Of a stretch of 64,000 bases of DNA, positions 11,501 through 23,999 are shown one piece after another. Within the stretch, counting starts at the first letter, position 1. Each line of letters opens with the position of its first letter. The translations under genes were made by a program, and so were the position numbers. The stretch is taken from contig JBCAMK010000008.1 in NCBI GenBank assembly GCA_038503065.1, positions 992,001 to 1,056,000 on the forward strand, given 5' to 3'. A model generated the notes under the pieces. That model saw nothing but the letters and a program-made list of their open reading frames with translations, did no database searches and was not told the origin of the DNA. This DNA is from Paragyromitra xinjiangensis (taxonomy: Eukaryota; Ascomycota; Pezizomycetes; Pezizales; Discinaceae).

Positions 11501-13907
11501 AGAACCTGAACGAAGATAAGGGCTTAAATCGAGTGATTTGAATGTTTCTTTTACCTCACATCCTCTCCAGTACACAGTAGGAGCGCTTGTGGAAACTAGA
11601 ACAGGTGAAACTAGTATAATCGCAAATTGCTTCGTTCCGCGGAGGAACGTAGTCTTTTAAAATCCAATCCTAGGTGAGACTTATCAGACAAGCGTTTTTC
11701 TGAGGGATTCTGGGATGTAATGTGCATGAGTTCCGTCTTGTGAATTCCCCGTCCCCCAGCCTTGTGCCGTTCCATGTATAAGGCGCCGGGAGCGGCTTCG
11801 CCGAAGTATATCCCAATATCCGCTATGCAATGGTTATTGCCACGACGCAGTGCATACGTTAGGAGAGAAAAATTTGCATTGATAGATGATCTAAAGACAT
11901 TGTCTTATATGCTAGGATTCAGAATAGCTGGCACTAATTATTGGCTGCTAGAATGCGAAGTGTGTTTAGTCTGTTTCTAAGTGGCTGGAATCAGCTGGAA
12001 TATCATGTATCCCGAAGATAGAAGAAATTTTGCTTTCCTATAATTTAAATACATCCAGCCGGTGCATATGAGACTTGCCTTCCTGTGGATACGAAACGGT
12101 ATGTACATTAGGTACTTGACAATTTATTTAATAGTAAACTAGGCTGAGGAATTATCTTAGACCCAAATTTTACGTGCATGATGCATACTTAAGCCAAATA
12201 GAAGACTCATAATCAGTCTTTGCTCGAGGTGCAACTGCTCGATCAACTTAATCGGCGCTTGTGCACATGGCTATACTCGCTCGGTATGATTAGATCTGTC
12301 TGATACGATTGCATAGCTTTCCTTACCAATCATAGGGAAAATACCCAACATAATACTTCAGGCTGTCCAAAGATATAGTCCTGTAGTCACGCGGCCTATG
12401 GGGGGCTGACCAGAAGATGCTAGTCAAAGATGGATAAGGTCAGAGCAATTTGTGCCTGCCGTGTCTACAGATCGAAGACTTCAATAAACCGAAAACCCTG
12501 TTAATAGCTTGCTATGATGGGAGAAATTGCATAGGAAGCCCTGCTTTCGAGTTTTGGCTGCATATGTGGGGACCAAAGTTCTTGCCAATCAGTCGTGGAC
12601 CGCAGATAGATCATGTGTCGTGTTGGGAAATGATGTTTACAAGAATGTGCGTACTTCAATTCATAACAAACCAAAGTTATCTACTATCCGGCTAAACGAA
12701 ACTCCGGAAGAATTTCCCGTGCCCAAGGAATAATGATAGCTATGATGCAGTAGGAAGTTGCGCGTGACCTCTTTTCATTCACATGCTTATGTCTATGATA
12801 TGGTTGAGTGAATTTGCTGTAGCGAGCATTCGGTTCTGGACACTAGGTGTCAGCAATAAGGTCCCTCGACATGTCTACTAGTATAAGCTTGTCTCAATTT
12901 TGGATACATGCTATCAGTGCTGAAGGAGTCTGAAACGGGCCCTCAAATAGTCTTCTCGTAGGATCCGACTCCTTGGTTGTGCAGGGTGCAAGTTAGTCGG
13001 CAGAGGACAAGGGTAGTGTGTTATGTTTCACGGGGAACAGTCTGTCGGTATTAGCATTGACCCAACGTTTGTATTAGTGAGACTACTTATCCCAGCTTAG
13101 TTGCTCGCTATAGCGCTGCCGTTGGATTTTTTTACAGGTCTAGGGCTGGTTGATCACAACCACCTGATCTCGCAGGAATTGAGTTTCTGGATGTACTTGT
13201 TCGATTCACTGCACCGGTTTCTGTCTTACGTATCTTTCGATGGAATCGGGGTCTGATCGTGGTGGCAATGACGTGACTAACTCAAGAACATACTTCCAAC
13301 ACTGCCCAGGGACATGGAATCCAGCCAGATAATCCCAGATCTGGTATGATTTCTACTCTAGAAAAGTTATCCACTTATATTCTTAATATAATTCTTGGCC
13401 TACTCTATCTAAACGCATTAGTTGCTCTGCTGCACCCATTGAATGTACACACTTGGTAGGAATGGGGTTGTTGTCAGCCGTGTTATCACAGGGTTAGGGG
13501 TTTAAGACTTGGCGTTAAAACTCTCCTTTCTTCTCTAGAACCTCAAGCCGCATGTACCCCTCCATCTTAGTTAGTGAATGTAAGAAAAAAATCGGTAAGA
13601 TCTCTTGCGTAGCTGATTTCGCTTAAAACTCTCACTTACTGTCTTTGGAACAGATTTTGGCCTCAAGGATCACTTCCTTATATATTTTGCTCCTGCATAT
13701 ACACCTTGCACCCACAGATTGTACCCGGCGTCATCAAAGAGACGGTCCACTACAGCCAACCACTCTTTCCAGTCTTCTCCCAAGTGAGTTCATGAATCTT
13801 CGCGATGATTAGTATCCTGATTCGCGAACCCTAACCCGCGAACAAGCAAGACCAAGCGTAGATACACCCGTTAGGCTGCGCCAAAGACCACGATACAATC
13901 ACGAGAG
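8576..13907. other. gene-poor stretch of about 5.3 kb
   Basis: The left edge is the presumed promoter of the small minus-strand gene ending at 8575. A degenerate two-copy repeat lies at 9092-9203. Otherwise only short frames without coding character are present. The last few hundred bases are the likely promoter of the chromodomain gene. Confidence 0.5.
9092..9203. repeat. degenerate two-copy tandem repeat, period about 57 bp
   Basis: Both units begin TGGATAAC (9092 and 9149), share AGGGCTATC in the middle, and end near CCTG(C/T)TTGC. The second unit is a few bases shorter. The minus strand across it is open, so it could be a decayed coding repeat, but no gene can be supported. Confidence 0.5.
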
Positions 13908-14309
13908 ATGAGAACTAGGAGCTCGGTATATGCCAAGGAATACGAAATTGACAAAATCGTGGGCCGAAAGCTGGATGATAAGGGCAATCATCTCTATCGG
14001 GTGAGGTGGAAAGGACATGAGGCTGAGGATGATAGTTGGCGTTTGCTCGATGACTTGAAAAACGCGAAGCAGGCTGTTGCTGAATACGAAAGACAAAGTT
14101 CGGCCGATAAGAGGGGAAAGAAGGATGTAGAGGATAACGAGGAGGTTGTAGGACGCGAGGTGGTAAGAGGTATGAATGAAGACGATGATAAAGCAGAGGG
14201 CTGGAAAAAGGCAGCGAAAGTCGCTCACTTTGCAGGCAGCGTTGAGAAATTAGAGCAAAGAATTGTAGGCGGAGACTGGCAGAAGGTTATCGAAAGCCTG
14301 AAAGAATAA
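13908..14309 (+). CDS. small single-chromodomain protein, 133 aa
   Basis: ATG at 13908, TAA at 14309, no intron needed. Residues about 12-62 match a chromodomain: YEIDKIVGRK (first strand), then YRVRWKGHEAEDDSW (the core Y-x-V-x-W-K-G and the conserved Trp), then LKNAKQAVAEYE (C-terminal helix). Chromodomains bind methylated histone tails, and aromatic cage positions Tyr and Trp are present. The rest is charged and Lys/Glu-rich, with SVEKLEQRIVGGDWQKVIESL as a probable final helix. At 133 residues it is much shorter than HP1-type proteins and has no chromoshadow domain. Two readings are possible: a small heterochromatin reader, or a domesticated or relic chromodomain from a chromovirus-type Gypsy integrase tail. 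The gene-poor surroundings and the retroelement-like frame at 15171 make the second reading plausible. Confidence 0.85.
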   Translation: MRTRSSVYAKEYEIDKIVGRKLDDKGNHLYRVRWKGHEAEDDSWRLLDDLKNAKQAVAEYERQSSADKRGKKDVEDNEEVVGREVVRGMNEDDDKAEGWKKAAKVAHFAGSVEKLEQRIVGGDWQKVIESLKE

Positions 14310-16799
14310 TTCGAGTTTCGCCAAGTCGTACATACCTTTTGTCTGCTTATAGAGTACCCATTTCAATGCAAAGGAATAAAGCGGGGAATGAGCAAGGTTG
14401 ATAGAACCGAGATGCTGAAAATTATCAAACACACGATAACTTCGATGTTGTTCCGGGAGTCCCTAGCCCGTAACATGACCAGTGCCAAGGAACTTACGTG
14501 GAACATATGTATACGCACCTCGATTGGTAAAGCAAGTTTGCAAAGTAGACGATTGGATGGGTTGGTGTATTAATGAAAACTAGACTAGTAGGGTGGGTAT
14601 TTGTCTATGACTCCCCCCTCTCCACGTCTAACCGATACATATCAGCCTAAGAGTTACGGGTGGTGGATCATAACGAGGAAGCCTTCAGCAATCACCAAGG
14701 GGCAAAGCTGTAGTAATATAGACTCCAGGGAGTACGCTTGTGAAGGAATAGTTTTTCTTCCTTTTACGATTACGGCCTAGTTTCTGTTGGTGATTCCGAG
14801 TTATTGGTGGCTCGAATTTTTTTCAGGGCCTAAGGTGCTTATACATTCCTACAAGGGATGTCCTTTGAACCGCGATCGATAAACTTCTCGATGGTTGGGA
14901 TTGCCCGTAACGGTTACGTAAAGATGTTATCACTTGGGTGACCTCGTAGCGTGTATTAAATATATACGATATAGAGCTAATAATAGTGAATTAGATAGCG
15001 TGTATAGAGGGGCTTAGTAACCCTCTATGTTTGGTATACTAAGTCTTTCTCTCGGCCGAAATAGAAGCCGCATATGCTGAAGAGTAAAACACTAGAAAAT
15101 GCTAGGAGAGGCTAAGGGGAGTTAATACGAGTCTGTACATGAGCCTACACACAATTACACGAGATATTAGGAAGCTTTTCCGGCAGCGCGCGAAGTAATA
15201 AGATGTGATATTCGTTGTTTAGGCAGAAGGCTTAATATATTCGATACAGAAGAAAGAAACGAAGAAGAGGCAGAATGCCTCCGTATATATACGGATATCT
15301 GGCCAAACAGGCGCTCTCCACCATATGCCTCGAAGTCAACGCCTCCAGGCCCAAAGCAGCCTCCGGATAAGCCCAAAACACTGAATAGCCGCTCGAATAA
15401 TCAACAGCCAAAGAAAGCCAAATCAGCAGGGAATATTAAGAAACCTGAATGTAGAAAAGCCTACGTAGGCCGTAGAAGCCCTACGTAGAAAGAATAAAGA
15501 ATAAAGAATAGAGTCAAATAATAGAGAAAGGCCGGAAGCGGCATGAAAAGAAGTAAATATATCCAACAACATGGACTCTCCGTAGGGTCGAGTGACACCC
15601 TGTGATACTCTTTACTTTCGGAACAGGCGGATTTGAAAAAAAAACTGAAAAATGTTGTTGGAAAGCTACTATAGATACACCTAGTTCTCTCACGAAAAAA
15701 ACGCTACAGATATATACAGCTGTTTCTACCCCTTTCCTCCGACAAAAACTACAAGTTACAGGTATCTAGGCCCACGCAAGATATGTCGTCCAGCACCCCG
15801 GTATCCGAGAATTACCCGGTTTATTTGAGCTACACTCGAACCAGCTAGTTCGATTCTCTATTCCAACTTCGCTCTCGCTAGTGAGCGAGTGACCCGGCGT
15901 GCTTCGAAAACTCAACCTAAATAAACACAAAGGGTCATCTAGAGTTCATGAGTACAGCCCCCAGCTGTTACGCATAGCTACTTGGCTGTGCACAGATAGA
16001 ATTGGAACGGAGAGACGGTACTGATGAGGTGGGATTAGGAGCTAAGCGTTAGGGAAGTGGCCAGGAATGGGAAAACTAAGATTGATGAGGCTGGTGTGGG
16101 GGAGAATACTTGCCGGGACACTACGATATTTTGTGGCTCCCGTTGATAGTGAGTTACAGTCGATGAGAGAACACTGCCAGGAAGTGGGCTATGGGGAGAG
16201 GTTTTGGTGCCCTCGCATGCGGGGAAGTGGTGATCTCCACAACAAGAGCGATACAATTTCTGAACAACCCAGTGAGCACCCCCAAGAATCTATAGGTTTT
16301 CTCGGAGATCAGTAACCTAACTATAGAGCTAAAAGGAATACAAGGAACATCATTGCATCAACGGCCCCGTACGTGCTATCGCTATCTTACTGACCTAAAT
16401 ATAGTGTTCAAACCTTGAGTGGCATCCATGATATAATCCTCATCTCCACCAGCACGCATAGAACTCGGATTATGATGCAGATAAAGTGTTTTTTATGGAT
16501 ATGATCTATGTACAACCACCGCAAATTTATGACCTTGTATCAATCTCCACATCCCCAATGCAGCCACCATAAAAAAGGAGCGTAAGAAGTAAAAGCAAAA
16601 CATAGACTCCAACCAATCCAAAATAAAAGATGACCCGTAAATCCCATCTTCCGCCCAATTCTTTTTTCTTTTGTACATTTCTTGAAAACCAAATCTTCTC
16701 TTCATAGTTTCGTTTTTCCCATAACATGGTTTATCCCAAACATGACAGCCGTTATCTCTTTATTGACGTTGATGAAATATCCTGCGCTGTGCTCAGATT
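14310..16799. other. non-coding stretch with retroelement-like relic
   Basis: This lies between the chromodomain gene and the elongase gene, which converge. It contains a perfect 8-bp stem hairpin at 15004-15028 (ATAGAGGG / CCCTCTAT, 9-nt loop) and the relic coding frame at 15171-15488. The right end is the 3' flank of the elongase gene. Confidence 0.5.
15171..15488 (+). mobile_element. relic open frame, possibly gag-like retroelement fragment
   Basis: A frame of 105 codons runs from just after a TAG (15168-15170) to TAG at 15486. It has no ATG, so it is not an intact gene. Its reading is charged at the start (NIFDTEERNEEEAECLRIY), followed by a Pro/Lys/Asn/Ser-rich segment ending KAYVGRRSPT, a composition like the linker of fungal gag polyproteins. 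A perfect 12-bp palindrome, GCCTACGTAGGC, lies at 15459-15470, with another CTACGTAG just after it. Stops lie immediately upstream. Assignment to a retroelement is inference from composition and context; no reverse transcriptase or integrase motif was found nearby. Confidence 0.35.
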
Positions 16800-18013
16800 C
16801 TATCGTTGCTTCTGGGCTTGTGCAGCCGCCCTCGATGCCCTCCTGGCCTTTCCCTTCTTGGTGTATGAATCTACGAAGAAGCTGACGAAGAGATACGTCA
16901 AGGGGGTGAGATAGAAGCAGTTCGCGAGAACAGCCCAGACTTCGCCAGGACCTGAGAGACAGGCAACCATATCTGCCTCGGCTGGGTGCTGTCCAATCAT
17001 GCTACCATTGGTCATGATATCATTGACGGAGGTGGAAGAGGACGGTGAAGAAACGAGAGTTGAAGTAGTGGTTGGTGTGAAGTAGATGAAAAGGTGGATG
17101 GCTGCGCCAGACCCGCCGACAATGAACTGGGTGATTTGGAGCGAGGTAAGGGAGCGCTTCAGGGCATTGGGGACACGGATGTGCAGGGTGGAGAGGGTGT
17201 AGTAGGTGTACTATTTAATTTGTTAGTAGAACTACAGGTATGGCGAGGAGGATTGGGAAAATTACCATAAGGGTGTGGATGAGAGAGTTGAAGACGCAGA
17301 AGAGCCAGATGGGAGGAGACATAAAACTGCGATCTGATTAGTAACTAATAGAAAAAGCGTCTTGATTGATGAAGAACATACCGAATACCTGCCCACATAC
17401 AAATCATAGCCCCGGCATGGTGGTAGGTTTGCAAAAGGCTGCTCTTCTTGCCCTTCAGGATGATGATAGCTGTGTCAACAACCTCATAGAACTTGCTCAA
17501 GTAGAACAGCCATCCGTAGAAAGCTAATCCTTCTTCCCACATCCCAACAGGTCCTTGGCCCAACAGGTCCTCAGGCAATTGAGTCAAATCCGCTCCAAAC
17601 CTAGTCTCCGGGCGAATCTTGCACAGAGATTCTACCACACCTGAAACGCCCCTCGTAGTGACGATTGAGCGGTTCACAGCCATGCACATCCCAACGAAAG
17701 TCCACAAGGAGTAGACAGCCAGGAAGAGGTTATGCGCAATCACAAACAATTTGAAACCCCTAGTCTTTGTAATTCGATACGGGGTGCCATTGGAACGAGT
17801 GTTGAAGGTGTGTACAATTGTTGCATAGAGGGCTGCAATAGTGAGCGGGACACGAGGGTCGAGAAATGCATGGTAAAGTGAATTGGGAATCGAGAATGGG
17901 TACGCTCCGTCCACTGGTGGAATTGCGGGGGATGAGGTTGATGGCGACGGCAAGGCACTGATCCATGAATTGGGCGGTAGGGCGAACCTGAGAGATGAGA
18001 TTAATGAGGCCAT
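16800..18013 (-). CDS. ELO/GNS1-SUR4 family fatty acid elongase (three exons)
   Basis: Model: complement(16800..17210, 17266..17326, 17382..18013), 367 residues, with two 55-bp introns (donors GTATGT and GTAATT, acceptors CAG and TAG). ELO proteins are ER multi-pass condensing enzymes (3-ketoacyl-CoA synthases) that extend acyl chains by two carbons from malonyl-CoA. Diagnostic motifs are LSKFYEVVDTAIIIL (residues about 172-186, the KxxExxDT signature) and LLQTYHHAGAMICMWAGIR (about 193-211). The His box reads QxxHH, not HxxHH, a variant described for elongases acting on polyunsaturated or very long chains. Exon 2 continues with the helix FMSPPIWLFCVFNSLIHTLM. The C-terminus ends in a Lys/Arg/Ala-rich tail (TKKGKARRASRAAAQAQKQR), suitable for ER retention (inference). 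Length is typical. Family call is firm; substrate is not known. Confidence 0.92.
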
Positions 18014-20650
18014 TTTTAGTTGATGCTGCTCCTGTATCTTCCGTTAATTGAAGTGGAGTGATAAAGATGGTGTGGTTTTATTCTCTTTCGAATGAAAGAG
18101 GATGGGAAGGAGTGAAATAAGAAGAGAAATATGCTGAGAGGAGAGAATAGAAGGGTCCTCCAGCTGCAAGCCGGCTGTAATGGTGGCTCGCAGACGAGAC
18201 CCCAACCATTATCGGTTTAGAGTTCTGTTCTGTTGGGATCTGAAAAAAGCGATAGTGGTGGGGTGAACGTTGTAATTGGGGGGTTATGCGGATAGCCATT
18301 TCAACTGGATAAATTATTACTGTTGCTGTCCTTCAACAATGCAGGGGCACACCCAAGACAGCATAAAAGTATTGTTCTCCCCTGTTTGCTGTTCATCCTC
18401 CAGCTCTTTGGCTTGCTGGAAGGGCTCAATTGGGCACTCAAGGAGACCATTCCCCGAGACAGGACGGGCCAGTGTCGGCCTTCTTACACGATTCAGATTT
18501 GTCTGCACTTATTCGTTGTTATGGTGGGCTCAACAGAAAAAAACAGTTCCAAGGGCGGAGATCCCTCGGAAACAAAAAACTTCATCTGATGTCCAGGAAC
18601 CCTTATAGTTTTCACAAGTACGCCCGAGGGTTGTCCCTGAATCTTGATGAATTTTAGAATCTGACCTCTAAAAGAAGTTAACCGATGCGGCGGAAACTGC
18701 CGGAAACCAATTTCTAAAATCAAGACACCATGATATTTTCATTTTTCTGAGTTGGGTCCGGAAAAACGTTACTCCGTTAAAAAATCGGCAAAGCCGCGAT
18801 GCAACGATTGGCCCATCAAATTGTTGGGGACAGGGGCGGTTCAACCATTTGGTTGTGCTTTTTCATGCGTCCCTCCACCCGAGCCGAACCGGGATTAGGA
18901 TCTAGGGTAACTTTGGTGTCTCTGGAGATAACCGAGCAGCCCCTCCCCCACCTTCCGAACAGGCGTTTGATTTAATTTGGTTCCTTTTCTCAAGCTTCTA
19001 TGATCCGCAGATTATTCCGGTTGGAGCGACATCAATGCCTCGGGATCTTGATAGCTCGTACCTTTTTGTGGAGACGCCATCGGAATCGAAACATGGCTGG
19101 ACGTGATGGATAGATTACGCAGCACTTCACCGTTACACAGCACCGAACATCCAACATCTGTAAGATGTATTGTAATACCTAGATAGGCTTCCTCGCCCAC
19201 GGAAGTTGGGATAGGCTTCCACAGAAGATTAGCATCCCGAAATGTAGCCTATTTAATCGACCTAGGATTTCGTTTAAGAGTTCTGGATCCCCGAGACTCT
19301 ATCATACCTAACCCTCCCTACAACGAGAGACCACGTCGATGAGAAGCCTCTTGGAGATACCACTACTCATGCTGCCGTTTTGAAGTCGCGCTTCCTAGAT
19401 AGGAAACTTCCTATTCCCCAACTAAAGATTTGGCGAGGCTGTCTGAATCTAAGGGTTTTACATACAAAATGCCAGAAAACAGTGGTATCTTGTTCAGGAT
19501 CAATATCCTGAAGGCACTATGGAGGAAAGAGAGGTGTCAAAAGGGCACCAAGAAGATGCCACAGAGGTGCAAGGGACTGCCGAGACTGCCTTCAACCAAT
19601 AGAAATGGCTTTCCCACCAGATCTTGCCAGCTTAGGCAACGCGACTTCAAACCGGCTGCATGAGTACATCTGGCTGTTTGAATGATCCGCGGACACTCCA
19701 GCCCCCCGCTCTAGCAGCCAATGGAGGGGATTGTGTTATCGTTATCGTTATCCAGACTCGAGCTTTACGCCATGGCCTCCCCCATCATCCATGCTAACAA
19801 TCCACGAGTGAAAATCCGTGATTCTTGGCGCAGCCTCTCCAAATCCCCTATAAACACTATCAATGGCGACCAGAAACTATGATAAGACTAAAACGATCTG
19901 ACCTCCAATGTGCTCAACATCCACTTTTGCCCCCGCAAGAACCCTCCGGTTTAGAGCTTCAACCCCCCACTCTTGATCGGCTGCCGTCCTTTTTATTTCT
20001 TATCTACCTGATGCATATTTACCTTTTATTCTATCGGGATTGTATGATTACGTTGGGCTTTGCAGGGAGCATTTTTCATGTGAAGTCCTCGGGATATTCG
20101 CGGGATTAGATAGCTATCCTTCCTACTTGACATTCAGTTTTTGAGGGTTTCTCTTCAGCAAACATTAATATTCCTACAGAATTAACCCCAATCAGAAGCA
20201 AAACGACCCCCATTCATCCAAGAGCCGAGAGAAAGCCTAGTAAGAAACAAGATAAGTAATATGATATCATTCCCAACAATACTCCCCGAACACTATAGTT
20301 TGAAATAACAAGAATATACTCGGGAGTTCTCTATCTATATGCATCTGTTGAGTTCAAGATATCTTGTATTACTAGTTAGCTGACCCTTCAGTAACGTTAA
20401 GGAGGAGGAATGTAGATGCAGCCCGGTATATCACCAATCCACAGCACTTGGCTAAGCCGATCCCATTTTCCCTCGGAAATCATGATCTAGGAGACTTACA
20501 ATACTATACAGACTATCCCCAGCTCGCTTCATCGCAAATAGTTGTACCATATCCCTTAAGACCCCCAGACCCGAACCCAATCCCATTCATACCAGCATAG
20601 TATTCCTCCCCTTCCATTGCTTGAGAGGGATATAACGGAGACTATCCGTC
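18014..20650. other. intergenic stretch of about 2.6 kb
   Basis: The left part is the elongase promoter and 5' leader. The small open frames at 18276-18723 and 19430-20109 sit on both strands at once and have no recognisable protein character. No RNA gene or repeat of note was seen. Confidence 0.5.
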
Positions 20651-20890
20651 CTAATATTTACCCTTCTCGTGACTCCCCGATCGAGCGTTGTCCATCTCTT
20701 CCATCCAGTCCATAATGATCTGACGCTTCGCCTCGCACTGCGGACAGAATTCCCCTGCAGCCGAGTCGACTTCGCGCACATTGACTCCCAGCACTGGTTC
20801 ATGTTGCTTGGCGAAACATTTTCGTGCTGTGGCAACGGTGGTTTGGTATATGTGGCCGCAGGTGTAGATCGTGCGGGTGTGATTGCACAT
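20651..20890 (-). CDS. small Cys/His-rich putative zinc-binding protein, 79 aa
   Basis: ATG at 20890, TAA at 20651, preceded on the coding strand by a C/A-rich leader ending CTACCCAAA, a good fungal start context. Cys and His residues are spaced for metal binding: C2, H4, C11, H13, C25 and C49-x2-C52. The pattern CNHTRTIYTCGH... then GEFCPQCEAKRQ is typical of small ascomycete proteins of unknown role that start with a CxH...YxCGH unit. No signal peptide is visible and the tail is acidic, then basic. The family is known to me only as hypothetical; a zinc-ribbon-like fold is inference. The frame at 21028-21282 immediately upstream lacks an ATG and was not joined. Confidence 0.6.
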   Translation of the reverse strand: MCNHTRTIYTCGHIYQTTVATARKCFAKQHEPVLGVNVREVDSAAGEFCPQCEAKRQIIMDWMEEMDNARSGSHEKGKY

Positions 20891-21548
20891 TTTGGGTAGT
20901 TGGCTGGGAAGGTTGCAAATGGGTTCTTTTGTGGTGGTGTTATGATATTCGTAGGACGTCCCCAGATAATTGTGGAGCCTTCGTCAAAGGGAGTTGCGAG
21001 CTGGATGAGAGGTGTTGGTTTGAGGTATCAGTTGTTGCTATTCTGGCCGTTGTATGCAGGCACGTAGGAGATAATAGATAATACGCAGGTTGGGCTGAAA
21101 GCACCCCAGCCAAATCTCTTTTTGGTTTGTGGTATGGCTCGATCAATATAACTCCGAGATGACTGCAAAACTACCGAAAGCTGGGAGAGCGCTGTACGCG
21201 TGCTGTTCGAGGCAAAGTCCTTAAAAGTAAAGCGAATTTTGGAGGGTTTCGTGGGTGTCGTTATGGGCTGAGGCCTTGGCACTGGGCAAGGTTCCCTGGC
21301 ATCTTTCTACGGAGTAGACGGCAGAAGAGGGTTCTTGCCGCAAAGCGAAGGCGAAAGGGACGGGGAAACTGGGCACCCCAAAGGCACTTAGAAGCAATGA
21401 AACACTCCTATAACCACTATCTAGCTTTGTTATGATTTTTTGATAGTAAAACGATTGGCTCAATATTCGTGCTCTTCGTAGGGTTAGGGTTACTGTTTGC
21501 TAAAGTATAGCGGTTTTGGGATATGGTGACCCGAACGGATAACCCGAA

Positions 21549-21582
21549 GTTAAGGTCACCCTGATGTTAAGGTCACCCTGAT
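21549..21582. repeat. perfect tandem duplication of 17 bp
   Basis: GTTAAGGTCACCCTGAT occurs twice with no spacer. It lies about 65 bases right of a two-unit GGGTTA run near 21480. Confidence 0.9.
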
Positions 21583-21762
21583 CTACTAAGATCAGCACTA
21601 TGTGATTTAGCCCATCTAAAGTATCCATCCACGACCTACCAATTGTTGATTATGAATTCTTGGCACTAGCCAGGTACCTCCTGGCACGCCAAAGCTTAAC
21701 TTAAATTAGAGTTCGAGTTTTCGAGTTTTGTCACGAGACCAATGACTTAGTGTGAGTATAAA

Positions 21763-21841
21763 CCCCCCCCCCTGTCTCTTCCTCTTGCCTCCTCTCCTCC
21801 CCTCTTTCTTTTTTCCCTCCCCCTCCCGCCCCTTCCCCTCC
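21763..21841 (+). repeat. 79-bp polypyrimidine tract
   Basis: An almost pure C/T run with only three interrupting G bases (21774, 21787, 21828), starting with ten C. Such tracts occur in fungal promoters and can adopt H-DNA. No gene start was found right after it on the plus strand. Confidence 0.85.
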
Positions 21842-23999
21842 ATACACTTTAAAGATGAGGATGGTGAACAGCAGTAGGAACGAGGTGAAGTAACTTGTGA
21901 CTTAACCAGACGGAACTCCGGGGAAAGATATCTTAGGATTTAGTTGAGTGCACGATGCGATGGTTCTACAGATGGTTCTACGGTACTATATGTACGTGCA
22001 TATACCTACCCCAAGACGCCAAGACCAACAGAAACAAGGTGCAGATACCGCTCATAGCCTATGCCGCTTAGAACTTGATAAAACATTCCCCTAACAGGAA
22101 TTTGGCTATTAAATTATATCGATGATATGGCTAGCTTCAGTAGATTAGCGTAGGGCATCCCGCTAATACCTTTCTACGATGGCTGTAATCGCGATTCACG
22201 TAAAATCACTCGGCTACTTAGGGCCGTAGACCTAGGAGCTGGGCTAAGTCATACATATAGATATGAAATGTTTCTTGACACCTGATTATACCCCAATACC
22301 AAATAGAGTCAGCTCTATACAAAGGCTACTACTTTAACGAGTGGGCAAGTCGTGCCACGCCTGCAATCACTACGACATATGCAGAACAGTCTCTGGTTAG
22401 AGAGATGTTTTGAGGACAACTAGGTATACTTGGCAGATTAATTTTTGCTGATAGGTTTGATTCCTCCAGGGATAGTCTCGGCGAAGCGTGACCTCTAAAT
22501 AAAATGCGTTGTTACATAGGTTCAGGGATCAAACTTTTTTGTACCTCTATCAAATAGGAGTGTATCTAGAAGGAGTACACGATTTGGTTGGATGTTCCTC
22601 ATGGTGATACTGTACTACCGTCAGTATGCGGGCGGGGCACATTTCTCACCGCGAAACGTCGTTTCTGCCTTGGCTAGACCCGTAGATGCGATGGGCTGGC
22701 CTGAACGTTTTAATTACTGAGCGCTTTCTTGTTCCATCGGTGGCATCAAAACAAAATTATTCGGAACGCCCTAATAGGCACGGCCCAATCATATGCTTTC
22801 TCGGCGAGGATAGCCAACCTCCAGTAATCAGCGCCCAATTCTAGAACCGTGATAAAATTTTCAAGTCGTACTCAAACCTAGGTATATAGACCTTGTGCGA
22901 CTTGTACCGCTATTTCACCTGGCTACATCAGACATTCTAGGTTGCCAAACACCATACATGGCGCTAGGCATTTGACAAACCGTAAGTACGTCTGCTAGTT
23001 GAGTTTTAGGCTCTAAGCACTAGCCAATTTACAGGTAAATCCAAACAATTCCCAAAGAAGTATGTATCAACGAACAAACCCACTACAGGCTCCATGCTAC
23101 ATTAAGTGTTTTTCCGACTTAAAGGTACCAACAAGACTCACTTTTTTAAAAAAATGAGGGAATTATATTGATTTGATATAGGGTACTGACACAAGAGCCA
23201 TCCACCCCATATCTTTAAAGCAAGCACGGGGTTTGTCGCAAGAATAGTGTTGAGCCAAGCCTACACATGACGCAATCTTCAAGAAACTTTGCTGGGCTAA
23301 TTAGTTGCATTAATTACATCTCTCCCTCACCGAAACCTTATCTTAGTTAGAGAATCCCAAAGATTTCCAATTCTGCAACGCCTTGCTAAAAAGAAAGTTC
23401 AATTAGACGGCCAATAACGACGTAATACTTTCACCGCAGTGCAGTACCCAGTCGACCCATAAATCTACTCGTGTTCCCGTTCTGCAGTTGTGTTCCCTAC
23501 ATAGGCAAGAGCCAGATGAACCTCAAAACGGCAATATGAATACAACGGTGACACAGCATCAATGCACGATATACAGTCGTGTCCATAAAGCCTTGGCACC
23601 CTCTTCTCTATTGAGCGTGACTGCCGGCTGACTGAGGCTGTAATTTCTGTAGAAGACGGCTATACAAAGTGATTGGATTTTATTTAGCATGTCAATGTTT
23701 ACACTTTTTCTCCTCTTTTTATTTACTGTTTTCTAGCTCAATCTACAACATTTAGTTATAACCCTGAGCAGGTTGTAGGGTGCCAGGACTTTCCGGACGC
23801 GGCTGCGGCTGTACTTTTTTTTTGAGCAAAAGTGCAGACTACCTCCCGATCTAGAGGTGTACTTCCAAAATGCCCCGCGGGTGTAAACTACCCCCCCCTC
23901 CCACCACGTAGATACACAACATAACAAGATATTTATTTCATCATCGCCACTACCAGTACAACCACATTCCATCAAATCTTGCTTGCCAGTTTAGCATGG

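Noticed and set aside
21480..21495. Telomere-like GGGTTA units (also near 13490, 42755, 54355)
   Set aside because: Only one or two units at each place, too few for an interstitial telomere tract or a chromosome end.
23571..23600. TACAGTCGTGTCC... resembling a Tc1/mariner inverted end
   Set aside because: No matching inverted partner was found on either side within several kb; kept only as a note.
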